A stretch of 37,907 bases of DNA from Paraburkholderia piptadeniae (GCF_900007165.1 NZ_CYGY02000037.1:1-37907), one strand, 5' to 3'. Counted from the stretch's first letter, positions 23,766 to 34,675 are shown. Notes: generated by a model not told the origin, from the sequence alone. A program made the numbers and translations.

Positions 23766-24193
23766 GGGCGAAGGGAACATGAAGCGCCAATGTTTTCATT
23801 CATTCGCATGACATAGCCAGAATACGTTCATCGGGGTGACGGACAGACACTTCCTGCCATACGCGCCGGCGAAACGCTTTGTGCAGCGCAGCTTGTCGCG
23901 ATGTTGAAGAATAACGGGGCGCAGATTCGGCGATGCACGCCGGGACAGAGTTCATCGCACTTCAACCCATAGCGGGGTGAAGGTCGACAACGTGATCGAG
24001 CATTGGCGCGATGCCGACATCAATGACGCGCGGCCCTTTTCCGCCACGCCGTTCTCATGCAATCAGAAAAACTGAAGATTGCGATCAAAACTATGAGATT
24101 TCTTTGTCGACGCGCTTCTGCCATAGTTCCTGCATGCAGGTGTGTTGCAGTCGTCGATGACTGTGTGAATAGCAACCCGTGAAAACATCAACC
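23766..24193. other. Gene-free stretch upstream of the DUF3422 gene
   Basis: Short frames only. Around 23975-24030 one plus frame reads GVKVDNVIEHWRDADINDAR, which looks protein-like but is bounded by stops, so it may be a remnant of a lost gene. The DUF3422 promoter should lie in the last 150 bases. Confidence 0.35.
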
Positions 24194-25504
24194 ATGGACC
24201 ACCCATTGCGCGCCACGCTGGCTGCGGAATTGCATGCTCGCCCGTTCCTGAAGCTGGCCGAGTCTGTAGCCCTCACGCACTATGCGATTTACGCCGAGCA
24301 CGATCCATTGATACACGAGACGCTGCTACACGCATTGTGCCGGGACACGGGTATACCGATGCCGGCGGAAGGTGCCACACATTATTCGGTGCAGTCCCCG
24401 TGCGGGTGGCATCTGAAGTGGGAACGTCACACCGAATTCTCCACGTTCACGTTTGTCATCCCGCGCAACGACAGCGACTATTTCAACGACAGTGCCATCC
24501 AGGGCATTCCCGCCGGCTGGTTCACGCAACTCGCCGGAAGCCGGTTCGTCGCGTCCCGCATGGAACTGTTGACGGGAGACCGCGCACACGCGGCGCGCGA
24601 TTCGTTGCGTCAATGGATCGACGGACCGATTCTCGTTGGCAGCAATGTGCTTGGCGGCGGCCAGGTGTTCTGCGACTGGAACGTGCGCCCGGACGGTTTC
24701 ATGCGCTTGCTCGTCATGGATGAGGGCTTTCGTGAGGAGCAGGGCGGACGGTTGCTGCAACGCCTCTACGAAATCGAAACGTACCGGATGATGGCGCTGC
24801 TGGCGCTGCCGATTGCGCGCCGGATGAGCCGTGATCTGGACGACATCCATGCGTCGCTTCAGTCGCTGATGCAAAGCATGGATGCGCAAGGCGCCGATGG
24901 TGACGACTCGCAGCTCCTCGTCAAACTCACGCACCTCGCGGTTCGTGTCGAATCGCTGTCGGGGTCGGGGGGGCGGTTCAGTGCTTCGCGAGCCTACGAA
25001 AAACTGGTGCTGGCGCGCATTCAGGAACTGCGCGAAGAACGCATCGAGGGCATGCCGACCATCCAGGAGTTCATGGAACGCCGCTTCGCGCCGGCGATGG
25101 AAACATGCCGTAGTGTCTGGGCACGCCATGAACAGATCGCGGCCCGCATCGCGCGCGCCGTCGATCTGTTGCGCACGCGCGTCAATCTCGCGCAGGAAAA
25201 GGACGTCACCCGCCTGCTTGCCGGCATGGAGCGCACGGCACGCAATCAGCTGCATTTGCAGCATGCCGTTGAAGGGCTGTCCGTGGCCGCGATCTCGTAC
25301 TACGTGCTTTCGTTGGCGGCCGCGGCGTTCAAGGCGTTGCACGTGCTGAATCTTCCCATCGAGCCAGAGCTGGCCGAAGGCCTGGCGATAGGGCCCGTCG
25401 TGCTCGCCGTGATCGCGATCACAAGGCGGACCCGCAGCCGGTTATTGAAGCGCAATGCGAGCGATGAAGTACACGTTGTTCGTCCTCTGAATCATTTGAT
25501 TTGA
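24194..25504 (+). CDS. DUF3422 family membrane-anchored protein
   Basis: The ATG at 24194 gives a 436-residue protein beginning MDHPLRATLAAELHARPF, the usual DUF3422 start; a GTG at 24179 would add five residues. Family landmarks are HYSVQSPCGWHLKWERHTEF, STFTFVIP, AGWFTQLAGSRFVASRMEL and the middle segment RLYEIETYRMMALLALPIAR. A long helical region follows (VRVESLSGSGGRFSASRAYE, then EKDVTRLLAGMERTARNQLH), then two C-terminal hydrophobic segments (LSVAAISYYVLSLAAAAFKA and GLAIGPVVLAVIAI). The N-terminal domain is probably cytoplasmic and tethered to the inner membrane. Function unknown. It lies alone at the right end of the accessory zone, next to an integrase remnant. Confidence 0.85.
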   Translation: MDHPLRATLAAELHARPFLKLAESVALTHYAIYAEHDPLIHETLLHALCRDTGIPMPAEGATHYSVQSPCGWHLKWERHTEFSTFTFVIPRNDSDYFNDSAIQGIPAGWFTQLAGSRFVASRMELLTGDRAHAARDSLRQWIDGPILVGSNVLGGGQVFCDWNVRPDGFMRLLVMDEGFREEQGGRLLQRLYEIETYRMMALLALPIARRMSRDLDDIHASLQSLMQSMDAQGADGDDSQLLVKLTHLAVRVESLSGSGGRFSASRAYEKLVLARIQELREERIEGMPTIQEFMERRFAPAMETCRSVWARHEQIAARIARAVDLLRTRVNLAQEKDVTRLLAGMERTARNQLHLQHAVEGLSVAAISYYVLSLAAAAFKALHVLNLPIEPELAEGLAIGPVVLAVIAITRRTRSRLLKRNASDEVHVVRPLNHLI

Positions 25505-25678
25505 GACCGCAAACGCCCGGCAGGAGCATCGATGACTCACCCGGAGAACAGCCACGCGCGGGAACGCATGCATCGCGATGCGGATACAGCGAACGAAACG
25601 TATATGCCGTCGTATCTTTTGGTGTTGCGGGAGTGTATTGCGGGAGCCGACCGTCTCGCTGGCCGGTAACCCGAACGA

Positions 25679-25890
25679 TCGGCCCGATGTCGCGACAGCT
25701 GCGGTGGCGGGCAGCCTTGCACGGGCTTCATTCAGGTTCTTCGTTCGAAGACTCCGCTTGAATTCGTGTTTTTGGTGGAAGTCGACCAGTAACTTCGGCA
25801 CACGCACCCGCGCATAACAGGTGCCGTTTCGGCACACCAACCCCGGCTTGTTCTTCAAGTTTTCCGAGTCCTCTGTGTACCACTCTTCGT
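25679..25890 (-). pseudogene. Tyrosine recombinase (phage/island integrase), N-terminal remnant
   Basis: Downstream of the tRNA on the minus strand, one frame contains RNGTCYARVRVPKLLVDFHQ followed by KHEFKRSLRTKNLNEARARL. This is the typical N-terminal segment of phage-type tyrosine integrases (a YYARVRVPxxL strand motif, then RSLxTxxxxEARxRLP). The similarity stops after about 60 codons and no catalytic R-H-R-Y domain follows. The frame continues upstream into the tRNA with no credible start. Integrases of this kind use a tRNA 3' end as attachment site and lie right beside it, as here. The gene is clearly non-functional. Confidence 0.72.
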
Positions 25891-25958
25891 GGACCAAGGG
25901 GTTCAGGACGCTTGATTTATCGGGATTTTCCAAGCTGCTCAAGAACTTGGTATCAATC

Positions 25959-26049
25959 TGGCGGAGAGAGGGGGATTCGAACCCCCGATAGGCTATTAAC
26001 CTATACACGCTTTCCAGGCGTGCGACTTAAACCACTCATCCATCTCTCC
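25959..26049 (-). tRNA. tRNA-Ser (anticodon GGA)
   Basis: On the minus strand the sequence folds as a 91-base serine tRNA with CCA encoded. The acceptor arm is GGAGAGA/TCTCTCC with discriminator G. The anticodon arm is CACGC-CTGGAAA-GCGTG (anticodon GGA, reading UCC and UCU). A long variable arm (TAGGTTAATAGCCTA) and the T-arm GGGGG-TTCGAAT-CCCCC follow. The 3' end (25959 side) borders an integrase remnant, which marks it as a probable island attachment site. Confidence 0.96.
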
Positions 26050-26110
26050 GGCGAGGACGCGCATTATAGCAAACTCTCGCGCCCTTGCCACCTCGGCCGG
26101 ATGGCCAGTG

Positions 26111-28129
26111 TCACGGATGCCGGATGTAGTCCACCAGCGCCCTCGTGTAAGCGTCCGGCTTCGCGTCGACGAGGCTCACCAGCACCGTCACCAGAAACCC
26201 CGCCGGCACGCCGAACACGCCCGAGCTGATCGGCTCGATGCCGAACCAGCGCGTGCCGACGAAGCCCGTCAGTTGCGTGAAGAACGGATACGTCGACACG
26301 ATGTAGTAAATGCACACCCCCAGCCCCGCGAGCATCCCCGCGATGGCGCCCAGCCGCGTCGTGCGCTTCCAGAACACGCCGAGCACCAGCACCGGAAAAA
26401 GACTCGACGCCGCCAGCGAAAACGCCGCGCCGACCAGAAACAGGATATTCCCCGTATTCAGCGACGCGACATACGATGCGAACAGCGCCACGCCCAGCAG
26501 CAGGATCTTCGAGATCGTCACGCGCCGCTGGCTCGACGCGCCGGGATCGACCATGTGGTAGTAGACATCGTGCGACAGCGCGTTGGCGATCGTCAGCAGC
26601 AAGCCATCGGCCGTCGACAGCGCCGCCGCCAGCGCGCCCGCCGCGATCAGCCCCGACATCACATACGGCAGCCCCGCTATCTCCGGCGCGGCGAGCACGA
26701 CCATGTCCGGCTGCATCTGGACCTCGCTCCAGCGCACGATGCCGTCGCCGTTCACGTCGGCAATGCTGATCAGGTACGGCTCGATCCGCCGCCATTGCAT
26801 CACCCACTGCGGCAGCTCGGAGAAGCGATGGCCGACGAGATTCGACAGGATCTCGTACTTGATCAGCACCGCGAGCACGGGCACGGTCAGATAAAACAGC
26901 GCGACAAAGAAAAGCGTCCAGCCGACCGAGCGCCGCGCCGACGCCACCGAGGTCGTCGTGTTATAGCGCGTCAGAATGTGCGGCAAGCTCGCCGTCCCGA
27001 GCGACAGGCACAGGAGCAGCGAAAGAAAATTGCGCAGATGCAGCCGCCGCTCGGCCTCGTTCGCGGCGGGAAACGGCTCGTGCATCTGCACGGGCGCCTC
27101 CGCGCGCTGCATCATCTCGTCGCGCTGCTGCGCCCACACGATCTGCGCGGTCGAGGCATCGCGAGGAAAGCGCGCAATCCGCCGTTCGAGATCGGCGATC
27201 TCGCGCAACGGTCCGTTGTGCCGCCGCAAGTCGACGAGCTGCTCGGTCAGACGGCCTTTCTCGTCGATATACGACTGCGGCAGGCCGTCGATCTGCGCCT
27301 GCATCAGCGCGGCGCGCATCCGGTAATCGTCGCGCACCGACTGCTCGGACGGCGCATCGCGTACGCCGCGCTCCATCGTCTCGACGCGCTCCATCAGGCG
27401 TCCATAGCCGAATTGCGGCACCCAGCCGAGGCCATCCTTGTGCGCGATCATCGACACGGGAATCAGGAACGCCGCGATCAGGATGATGTACTGCGCGACC
27501 TGCGTCCACGTCACGGCACGCATGCCGCCGAGGAACGAACACACGAGAATGCCCGCGAGCCCGCAGAAGATGCCGATCGCGAAGTCGACGCCGATGAAGC
27601 GCGTCGCGATCAGCCCGACGCCCTGTATCTGCGCGACCAGATAGACGAACGAACAGAGAATCGCCGACAGCGCGGCAAGCCCTCGCACCGCGTTGCTCGA
27701 AAAGCGCGTGCCGAGAAAATCGGGAATCGTGTAGCGCGCGAGCTTGCGCACGTACGGCGCGAGCAGAAACGCGACGAGACAGTAGCCGCCCGTCCAGCCC
27801 ATCGTATACGCGAGGCCATCGTAGCCTGTCCCGTACAGCGACCCGGCAAGCCCGATGAACGACGCCGCCGACAGCCAGTCCGCCGCCGTCGCCATGCCGT
27901 TGAACGCGGACGGCACGCGCCGCCCGGCCACGTAGTACTCGACGAGATCGGAGGTGCGCGACAGCAAGCCGATCACGGCATACACGGCGATCGGCACAAA
28001 CAGGAACACATAGCCGATCCACATGCCCGGCCCGTTCGCAGCCTCGATGCGCCACAGCAGATAGATGAACGCAAAGAAGCCGAGCGTATAGAGCGAATAC
28101 GAACGGATCAGCCGATGCGCAAGCTTCAT
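26111..28129 (-). CDS. Sodium:solute symporter, VC_2705/ActP-like subfamily, large subunit
   Basis: An inner-membrane protein of 672 residues of the SSS family with about 13 hydrophobic segments: EYYVAGRRVPSAFNGMATAA near residue 65, SAASFIGLAGSLYGTGYDGL, GTRFSSNAVRG, GGMRAVTWTQVAQYIILIAA and SLGTASLPHILTRYNTTTS. Between residues about 240 and 370 there is a charged helical insertion, as in the VC_2705 subfamily. A canonical 12-residue EF-hand loop, DVNGDGIVRWSE, lies at 458-469. Its start codon overlaps the stop of the DUF4212 gene (ATGA), so the two are translationally coupled; this family works with that small subunit. With acs upstream in the same direction, uptake of acetate, pyruvate or a related monocarboxylate is likely, but the substrate is not proven. 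Confidence 0.87.
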   Translation of the reverse strand: MKLAHRLIRSYSLYTLGFFAFIYLLWRIEAANGPGMWIGYVFLFVPIAVYAVIGLLSRTSDLVEYYVAGRRVPSAFNGMATAADWLSAASFIGLAGSLYGTGYDGLAYTMGWTGGYCLVAFLLAPYVRKLARYTIPDFLGTRFSSNAVRGLAALSAILCSFVYLVAQIQGVGLIATRFIGVDFAIGIFCGLAGILVCSFLGGMRAVTWTQVAQYIILIAAFLIPVSMIAHKDGLGWVPQFGYGRLMERVETMERGVRDAPSEQSVRDDYRMRAALMQAQIDGLPQSYIDEKGRLTEQLVDLRRHNGPLREIADLERRIARFPRDASTAQIVWAQQRDEMMQRAEAPVQMHEPFPAANEAERRLHLRNFLSLLLCLSLGTASLPHILTRYNTTTSVASARRSVGWTLFFVALFYLTVPVLAVLIKYEILSNLVGHRFSELPQWVMQWRRIEPYLISIADVNGDGIVRWSEVQMQPDMVVLAAPEIAGLPYVMSGLIAAGALAAALSTADGLLLTIANALSHDVYYHMVDPGASSQRRVTISKILLLGVALFASYVASLNTGNILFLVGAAFSLAASSLFPVLVLGVFWKRTTRLGAIAGMLAGLGVCIYYIVSTYPFFTQLTGFVGTRWFGIEPISSGVFGVPAGFLVTVLVSLVDAKPDAYTRALVDYIRHP

Positions 28130-28491
28130 CGGTCGGCCGTGCGCTCGGCGAAGTCGTCCAGCGCGCTCTCTTCGAGCGCGCGTTGCAATGCGGCGTCGGC
28201 GCGCTGCATCAGCACAATGTAGATCACGATCAGCATCAGGTACACGAGGATCGCGCCCTGCGCGCCCATGTAGAACGGCAGGCTGAAGCCCGCGAAACGC
28301 ACGGGCGCGAGCCCTCTCGCGATCAGCGGCACGATAAACGACACGAAGAAGCCGACCAGCATCAGCGCGACGATCAGCACGATGTTGAAGCGCCAGTAGC
28401 GCGCGTGCGCGCGCGCCATCGCTTGCGTCACGGGCGGCGGCTCGGGCAAGGGATTGATGTTGTGACGCGATGTGTGGTGTGGCGCGGCCAT
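28126..28491 (-). CDS. DUF4212 small subunit of the sodium:solute symporter
   Basis: From the ATG at 28491 this 121-residue protein starts MAAPHHTS, has the family segment HARYWRFNIVLIVALMLVGF and a second transmembrane helix GAQGAILVYLMLIVIYIVLM, and ends with a charged tail. The upstream extension to 28506 would use a TTG and adds nothing typical. DUF4212 proteins are encoded directly before the large SSS subunit, as here, with a 4-base ATGA overlap. It probably helps assemble or regulate the transporter in the inner membrane. Confidence 0.87.
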   Translation of the reverse strand: MAAPHHTSRHNINPLPEPPPVTQAMARAHARYWRFNIVLIVALMLVGFFVSFIVPLIARGLAPVRFAGFSLPFYMGAQGAILVYLMLIVIYIVLMQRADAALQRALEESALDDFAERTADR

Positions 28492-28583
28492 GCGCCTATG
28501 TATCAAAAACGTGTTGCATCGGCAATCGGGGTTGTCCGCGCAACGAGTCGCGTCACGCTTCGAAACACGCCGCGCGGCGCATG

Positions 28584-28614
28584 AAAAAACGGCGCATCCT
28601 CATCGGATGCGCCG
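28584..28614 (-). terminator. Rho-independent terminator of acs
   Basis: On the minus strand CGGCGCATCC pairs perfectly with GGATGCGCCG around a 5-base loop and is followed by a run of six T. It lies 50 bases after the acs stop codon and before the DUF4212 start, so the symporter genes probably have their own promoter or depend on read-through. Confidence 0.85.
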
Positions 28615-28663
28615 CTTGCGTCTTCAAGGCTTCAGGGCATCAAGGCCCTATGCGCTTTATCGA

Positions 28664-30646
<1,983 letters not shown>

Positions 30647-30659
30647 CGACTACCCCTTG

Positions 30660-31090
30660 GTGAAGATGAAACATCAATCCTGTGCTGGCGCGCTCGCGAT
30701 GCGTGCCCGTCCAGCGGGCGCAAGGCGTCGCTCCGTGTCGTCATCGTGGCGCCGCGCGTGACATCGGCCGCGGCGTGTCTCCCACCCTCGTGCCCGTCCG
30801 CATCGACAGGCACACAGCGAATCGGCCGAATCGGCCAACGGCAGGTGCGGCGTCGCAACATCGCGCGGGACGCCCTTCCGTTCAGTAGCTTCGTTCGCTT
30901 CCCACGATAAGCGTTGCAACTTACCGCGTACTTACGCGCGGACCCGCCGCGCGTCAGGCAAAACACCAGGCGCCATGACTGCCGACACGTCGCGATGCAA
31001 GTACATCGCAAGCATCGCGAACGTCGCAAACATCGAGCCTACCTGTCGCTCGCGTGTCTTGCACACGTCCTAGTGCAATTGCTGTCCGCT
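30660..31090. other. Divergent intergenic region between acs and the EamA gene
   Basis: No gene is seen. The frames here are arginine-rich shadows. The region must hold the acs promoter on the minus strand; a direct reading does not reveal a clear -35/-10 pair. Short repeats of the CATCGCGA/ATCGCAAGCATCGCGA type near 30995-31030 may be incidental. Confidence 0.4.
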
Positions 31091-31120
31091 TTGCGCCGCT
31101 GTTATGCGCCCTTTTACAAT
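31091..31120 (+). promoter_or_regulatory. Probable sigma-70 promoter of the EamA gene
   Basis: TTGCGC (31091-31096) and TACAAT (31115-31120) are separated by 18 bases and end 18 bases before the start codon, which implies a very short 5' leader. No ribosome binding site is visible, in keeping with near-leaderless translation. Confidence 0.5.
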
Positions 31121-31138
31121 GCTAACTGAACTAGCCAT

Positions 31139-32050
31139 ATGGATTCCAGCTTGAACCGCTATTCACTGTTTCTCATTGCCGCGATGCTGCTCGTCGGCAG
31201 CAACGTCGGCATTGGCAAGTCGATTGTCGCGTTCGTTCCCGTTCCGCTCTTCGCCTTGCTGCGTTTCGTGATCGCGATGGCCGTGCTGTGGCCGTTGCTG
31301 CGCGTACGCAAGCTGCGCCGTGTAAAACCGGGCGAATGGGTCAATCTGTTCCTGCAGGCCCTCTTCGGCACATTCGGGTTTACGCTGTTGATGCTCAACG
31401 GCGTGCATCGGACCAGTGCCGTCGCGGCGGGTGTCATCACGAGCACGATACCCGCCGTCGTCGCGCTGTTCTCGTGGATGTTCCTGAAAGAGAAGCCCGA
31501 TGGGCGGGCGCTGGCTTCGATCGCGCTCGCGATCGCCGGCGTGGTCGTCATCAATCTCGCGCACGCCGGCAACGCCGCGGGCGCCGCGAGCACAAGCTCG
31601 TTCGCCGGCAATCTGATGGTGCTCGGCGCCGTCTGCTGCGAATCGCTGTACGTGATCCTGTCACGCCGCCTCACGCAGACGCTCGCGCCCATCGACATCT
31701 GCGCGTACACGCATCTGTTCGGCTTGCTGCTGATGCTGCCGCTCGGCGTGTCGGCGCTGTTCAGGTTCGACTATGCGAGCACGCCCGTCAGCGTCTGGGC
31801 GCTCGTGCTGTGGTACGGACTGTCGGCGAGCATCTTCTCGTTCTGGCTCTGGATGAAGGGCATCCGCCACGTGCCGGGCAGCCTTGCGGGCGTGTTCAGC
31901 GCGGTGCTGCCCGTCGCGGCCGCCGTCTACGGCATCGTGTTCCTCGACGAGCGTCCGACGCTCGCGCACGGCATCGCGCTCGCGTGCGTCATCGCGGGTA
32001 TCGCGCTCGCGAGCCTCAAGGTCAGGCGCGTGCCGCCCGTCGCGTCGTAG
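31139..32050 (+). CDS. EamA/DMT-family transporter (10-TM metabolite exporter type)
   Basis: This 303-residue inner-membrane protein has two EamA repeats of five helices each. The first repeat runs from LFLIAAMLLVGSNVGIGKSI, through PLFALLRFVIAMAVLWPLLR and GTFGFTLLMLNGVHRTSAVA, to VAAGVITSTIPAVVALFSWM with FLKEKP. The second runs from NLMVLGAVCCESLYVILSRR to GVFSAVLPVAAAVYGIVFLD with ERPT. Family members export or import small metabolites such as amino acids or their analogues. The substrate cannot be inferred. It follows a candidate promoter and appears to be a single-gene unit. Confidence 0.88.
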   Translation: MDSSLNRYSLFLIAAMLLVGSNVGIGKSIVAFVPVPLFALLRFVIAMAVLWPLLRVRKLRRVKPGEWVNLFLQALFGTFGFTLLMLNGVHRTSAVAAGVITSTIPAVVALFSWMFLKEKPDGRALASIALAIAGVVVINLAHAGNAAGAASTSSFAGNLMVLGAVCCESLYVILSRRLTQTLAPIDICAYTHLFGLLLMLPLGVSALFRFDYASTPVSVWALVLWYGLSASIFSFWLWMKGIRHVPGSLAGVFSAVLPVAAAVYGIVFLDERPTLAHGIALACVIAGIALASLKVRRVPPVAS

Positions 32051-32320
32051 CACCGGCATCATGCATGGCCTCATGCGTGACCTCGCGCGGGTGCGCCGGG
32101 CCTCGCGGGATGCCGTGCCGGCGCTTTTGCCCGCCTCGGCACGGCCGTCACGCATCACGCTGTACAATAACGCGCCCAGCGCGCTGCGCAGGCCGGTTTC
32201 ATCGCCGGCCGCCTGAACGTCGGTTATTCGCTTTCCGCGTGATCCGCCGTCGCCGATGCGAGCGCGCCCGTGCCCGCTGTCATTCGCCACCATCAAGCGC
32301 CAACACTACGCCGACGCCCC

Positions 32321-32929
32321 ATGACCGCCCTGCGCCCCGTTCCTTCCGGCCACCACCATCGACGCATGCGCCCGTTGCCCTCCGTGATCTTCATGAGCCG
32401 CTGGCTGCAGGTGCCGCTCTATCTGGGCCTGATCGTCGCGCAAGGTGCCTACGTCGTGCTGTTCCTGAAGGAAGTGTGGCACCTCGTCACCGCGTCGATG
32501 ACGCTCGACGAAACCAGCATCATGCTCGTCGTGCTCGGCCTGATCGACGTGGTGATGATCTCGAACCTGCTGATCATGGTGATCGTCGGCGGGTATGAAA
32601 CGTTCGTGTCGAGACTCGGCGTCGAGGGCCATCCCGACGAGCCCGAATGGCTCGACCATGTGAATGCGGGCGTGCTGAAGGTGAAGCTGTCGATGGCGCT
32701 CATCAGCATCTCGTCGATCCATCTGCTGAAGACCTTCATCAACCCGGACCAGCACACGACGCACGCGGTGATGTGGCAGGTGATCATTCACATCGCGTTC
32801 CTCGTGTCGGCGCTGGTGATGGCCTTCGTCGACCGCCTCACGACGCACACGCACCCTGAGCATTTCCACGAGCCCGCAGCGGCGCGCACGTTGAAGCAGA
32901 AGATTTCCAACTCCCCTGAAAGCGCATGA
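32321..32929 (+). CDS. UPF0114 family membrane protein (YqhA-like)
   Basis: The 202-residue product from the ATG at 32321 contains the UPF0114/TIGR00645 core: FMSRWLQVPLYLGLIVAQGA, LIDVVMISNLLIMVIVGGYE, VNAGVLKVKLSMALISISSI, HLLKTFINPDQ and a last helix MWQVIIHIAFLVSALVMAFV. The N-terminal 30 residues are polar and variable; an internal ATG before RPLPSVIF is another possible start. Four transmembrane helices are expected in the inner membrane. Function unknown. The class I fumarase gene begins 55 bases downstream in the same direction and may be co-transcribed. The 270 bases upstream hold no gene. Confidence 0.87.
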   Translation: MTALRPVPSGHHHRRMRPLPSVIFMSRWLQVPLYLGLIVAQGAYVVLFLKEVWHLVTASMTLDETSIMLVVLGLIDVVMISNLLIMVIVGGYETFVSRLGVEGHPDEPEWLDHVNAGVLKVKLSMALISISSIHLLKTFINPDQHTTHAVMWQVIIHIAFLVSALVMAFVDRLTTHTHPEHFHEPAAARTLKQKISNSPESA

Positions 32930-32984
32930 CCGACCGCGCAGCCGCGCAGTCGCGATAACGAGCGCCACCCCACTGAGCCTAGCC

Positions 32985-34508
32985 ATGACCGTCATCAAAC
33001 AGGAAGACCTGATCCAGAGTATTGCGGACTCGCTGCAGTACATCAGCTATTACCATCCGCTCGATTACATCCAGGCACTCGGCCGCGCGTACGAGCTCGA
33101 AGAGAGCCCCGCCGCGAAGGACGCCATCGCGCAGATTCTCACGAACAGCCGCATGTGCGCCGAAGGCAAGCGCCCCATTTGCCAGGACACGGGCATCGTC
33201 ACGGTGTTCGTGAAGGTCGGCATGGACGTGCGTTGGGACGGCGCGACGATGAGCGTCACCGACATGATCAACGAAGGCGTGCGCCGCGGTTACACGCACC
33301 CGGACAACGTGCTGCGCGCGTCGATCGTGAGCCCGCCCGAAGGCGGCCGCAAGAACACGAAGGACAACACGCCGGCTGTGATCCACTACGAGATCGTGCC
33401 GGGCGACAAGGTCGACGTGCAGGTCGCGGCCAAGGGCGGCGGCTCGGAGAACAAGTCGAAGTTCGCGATGCTGAACCCGTCCGACTCGATCGTCGAGTGG
33501 ATCCTGAAGACCGTGCCGACGATGGGCGCAGGCTGGTGCCCGCCCGGCATGCTCGGCATCGGTATCGGCGGCACGGCCGAGAAGGCGATGGTCATGGCGA
33601 AGGAATCGCTGATGGACCCGATCGACATTCAGGACATCATCGCGCGCGGCCCGAAGGACTGGATCGAAGAGCTGCGCGTCGAACTGCACGAGAAGGTCAA
33701 CGCACTCGGTATCGGCGCGCAGGGCCTGGGCGGCCTGTCGACGGTGCTCGACGTGAAGATCATGGCCGCGCCGACGCACGCCGCATCGAAGCCGATCGCG
33801 ATCATCCCGAACTGCGCGGCCACGCGCCACGCGCACTTCACGCTCGACGGCTCGGGCGTCGCGAAACTCACGCCGCCGCCGCTCGACGCATGGCCGAAGG
33901 TCACGTGGCAGCCGAACACCGAAACGAGCAAGCGCATCGACCTGAACACGCTGACGCCCGAAGAAGTCGCGTCGTGGAAGCCGGGCCAGACGCTGCTGCT
34001 GTCGGGCAAGATGCTGACGGGCCGCGACGCCGCGCACAAGCGCATCGCCGACATGCTCGCGAAGGGCGAGAAGCTGCCCGTCGACTTCACGAACCGCGTG
34101 ATCTACTACGTGGGCCCCGTCGACCCGGTGCGCGACGAAGCCGTCGGTCCCGCAGGCCCGACCACTGCCACGCGCATGGACAAGTTCACCGAGACGATGC
34201 TCGCGCAAACCGGCCTGATCTCGATGATCGGCAAGGCCGAGCGCGGCCCCGTCGCGATCGACGCGATCAAGAAGCACAAGGCCGCGTATCTGATGGCCGT
34301 GGGCGGCGCGGCGTATCTGGTGTCGAAGGCGATCCGCAGCGCGAAGGTGCTCGCGTTCGAAGACCTCGGCATGGAAGCCATCTATGAATTCGACGTGCAG
34401 GACATGCCCGTGACAGTGGCCGTCGATTCGAGCGGTACGTCGGTTCACCAGACGGGCCCGAAGGAATGGCAGGCGAAGATCGGCAAGATCCCCGTCGCGA
34501 CGGCTTGA
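32985..34508 (+). CDS. fumA: Class I (iron-sulfur) fumarate hydratase, fused type
   Basis: This 507-residue cytoplasmic enzyme of the TCA cycle interconverts fumarate and malate. It has the single-chain class I arrangement, with the alpha-like part first and the beta-like part second. The three cluster-ligating cysteines are visible in RPICQDTGIVTVF, GAGWCPPGMLGIGIGGT and IPNCAATRHAHF. The C-terminal part contains LLLSGKMLTGRDAAHKRIAD, YYVGPVDPVRDEAVGPAGPT and GKAERGPVAIDAIKKHKAAY. The [4Fe-4S] cluster makes the enzyme sensitive to oxidants and iron limitation, which fits its location beside iron-storage genes. A strong terminator follows. Confidence 0.95.
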   Translation: MTVIKQEDLIQSIADSLQYISYYHPLDYIQALGRAYELEESPAAKDAIAQILTNSRMCAEGKRPICQDTGIVTVFVKVGMDVRWDGATMSVTDMINEGVRRGYTHPDNVLRASIVSPPEGGRKNTKDNTPAVIHYEIVPGDKVDVQVAAKGGGSENKSKFAMLNPSDSIVEWILKTVPTMGAGWCPPGMLGIGIGGTAEKAMVMAKESLMDPIDIQDIIARGPKDWIEELRVELHEKVNALGIGAQGLGGLSTVLDVKIMAAPTHAASKPIAIIPNCAATRHAHFTLDGSGVAKLTPPPLDAWPKVTWQPNTETSKRIDLNTLTPEEVASWKPGQTLLLSGKMLTGRDAAHKRIADMLAKGEKLPVDFTNRVIYYVGPVDPVRDEAVGPAGPTTATRMDKFTETMLAQTGLISMIGKAERGPVAIDAIKKHKAAYLMAVGGAAYLVSKAIRSAKVLAFEDLGMEAIYEFDVQDMPVTVAVDSSGTSVHQTGPKEWQAKIGKIPVATA

Positions 34509-34527
34509 CGTCTGTTTGTGTTACGGA

Positions 34528-34558
34528 AGCCGGGACGTTATAGTCCCGGCTTTTTATT
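34528..34558 (+). terminator. Rho-independent terminator of the fumarase gene
   Basis: AGCCGGGAC (34528-34536) pairs with GTCCCGGCT (34543-34551) around GTTATA and is followed by TTTTTATTT. It begins 20 bases after the fumarase stop. Confidence 0.9.
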
Positions 34559-34559
34559 T

Positions 34560-34590
34560 GCTCACGCAGACGCAACACAATTGCGTGAGC
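34560..34590. promoter_or_regulatory. 9-bp dyad upstream of bacterioferritin
   Basis: GCTCACGCA (34560-34568) and TGCGTGAGC (34582-34590) are perfect inverted repeats with 13 bases between, just after the fumarase terminator and about 86 bases before the bfr start. ATTCTCAT, similar to a Fur half-site, follows at 34592. It may be an operator or a second hairpin. Confidence 0.4.
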
Positions 34591-34675
34591 GATTCTCATC
34601 AACCGCATTCGTCCTTGGCTTTTCGGGTTCGGCCGTTTATTGTTCTTGGAAAACCAGGCTCCAAGGGGAAAGATC

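Noticed and set aside
25960..26008. Start of a protein reading GFESPSLRQ on the minus strand
   Set aside because: This is the well-known translation of a tRNA T-arm and 3' end, not a coding region.
32161..32210. TACAAT at 32163 and the GGCCGG/CCGGCC pair as promoter and terminator of the UPF0114 region
   Set aside because: No acceptable -35 at the right distance and only a 6-bp stem without T-tract.
32979..34448. 489-residue minus-strand frame opposite fumarase
   Set aside because: Same codon-bias shadow effect; the plus strand has all class I fumarase motifs.
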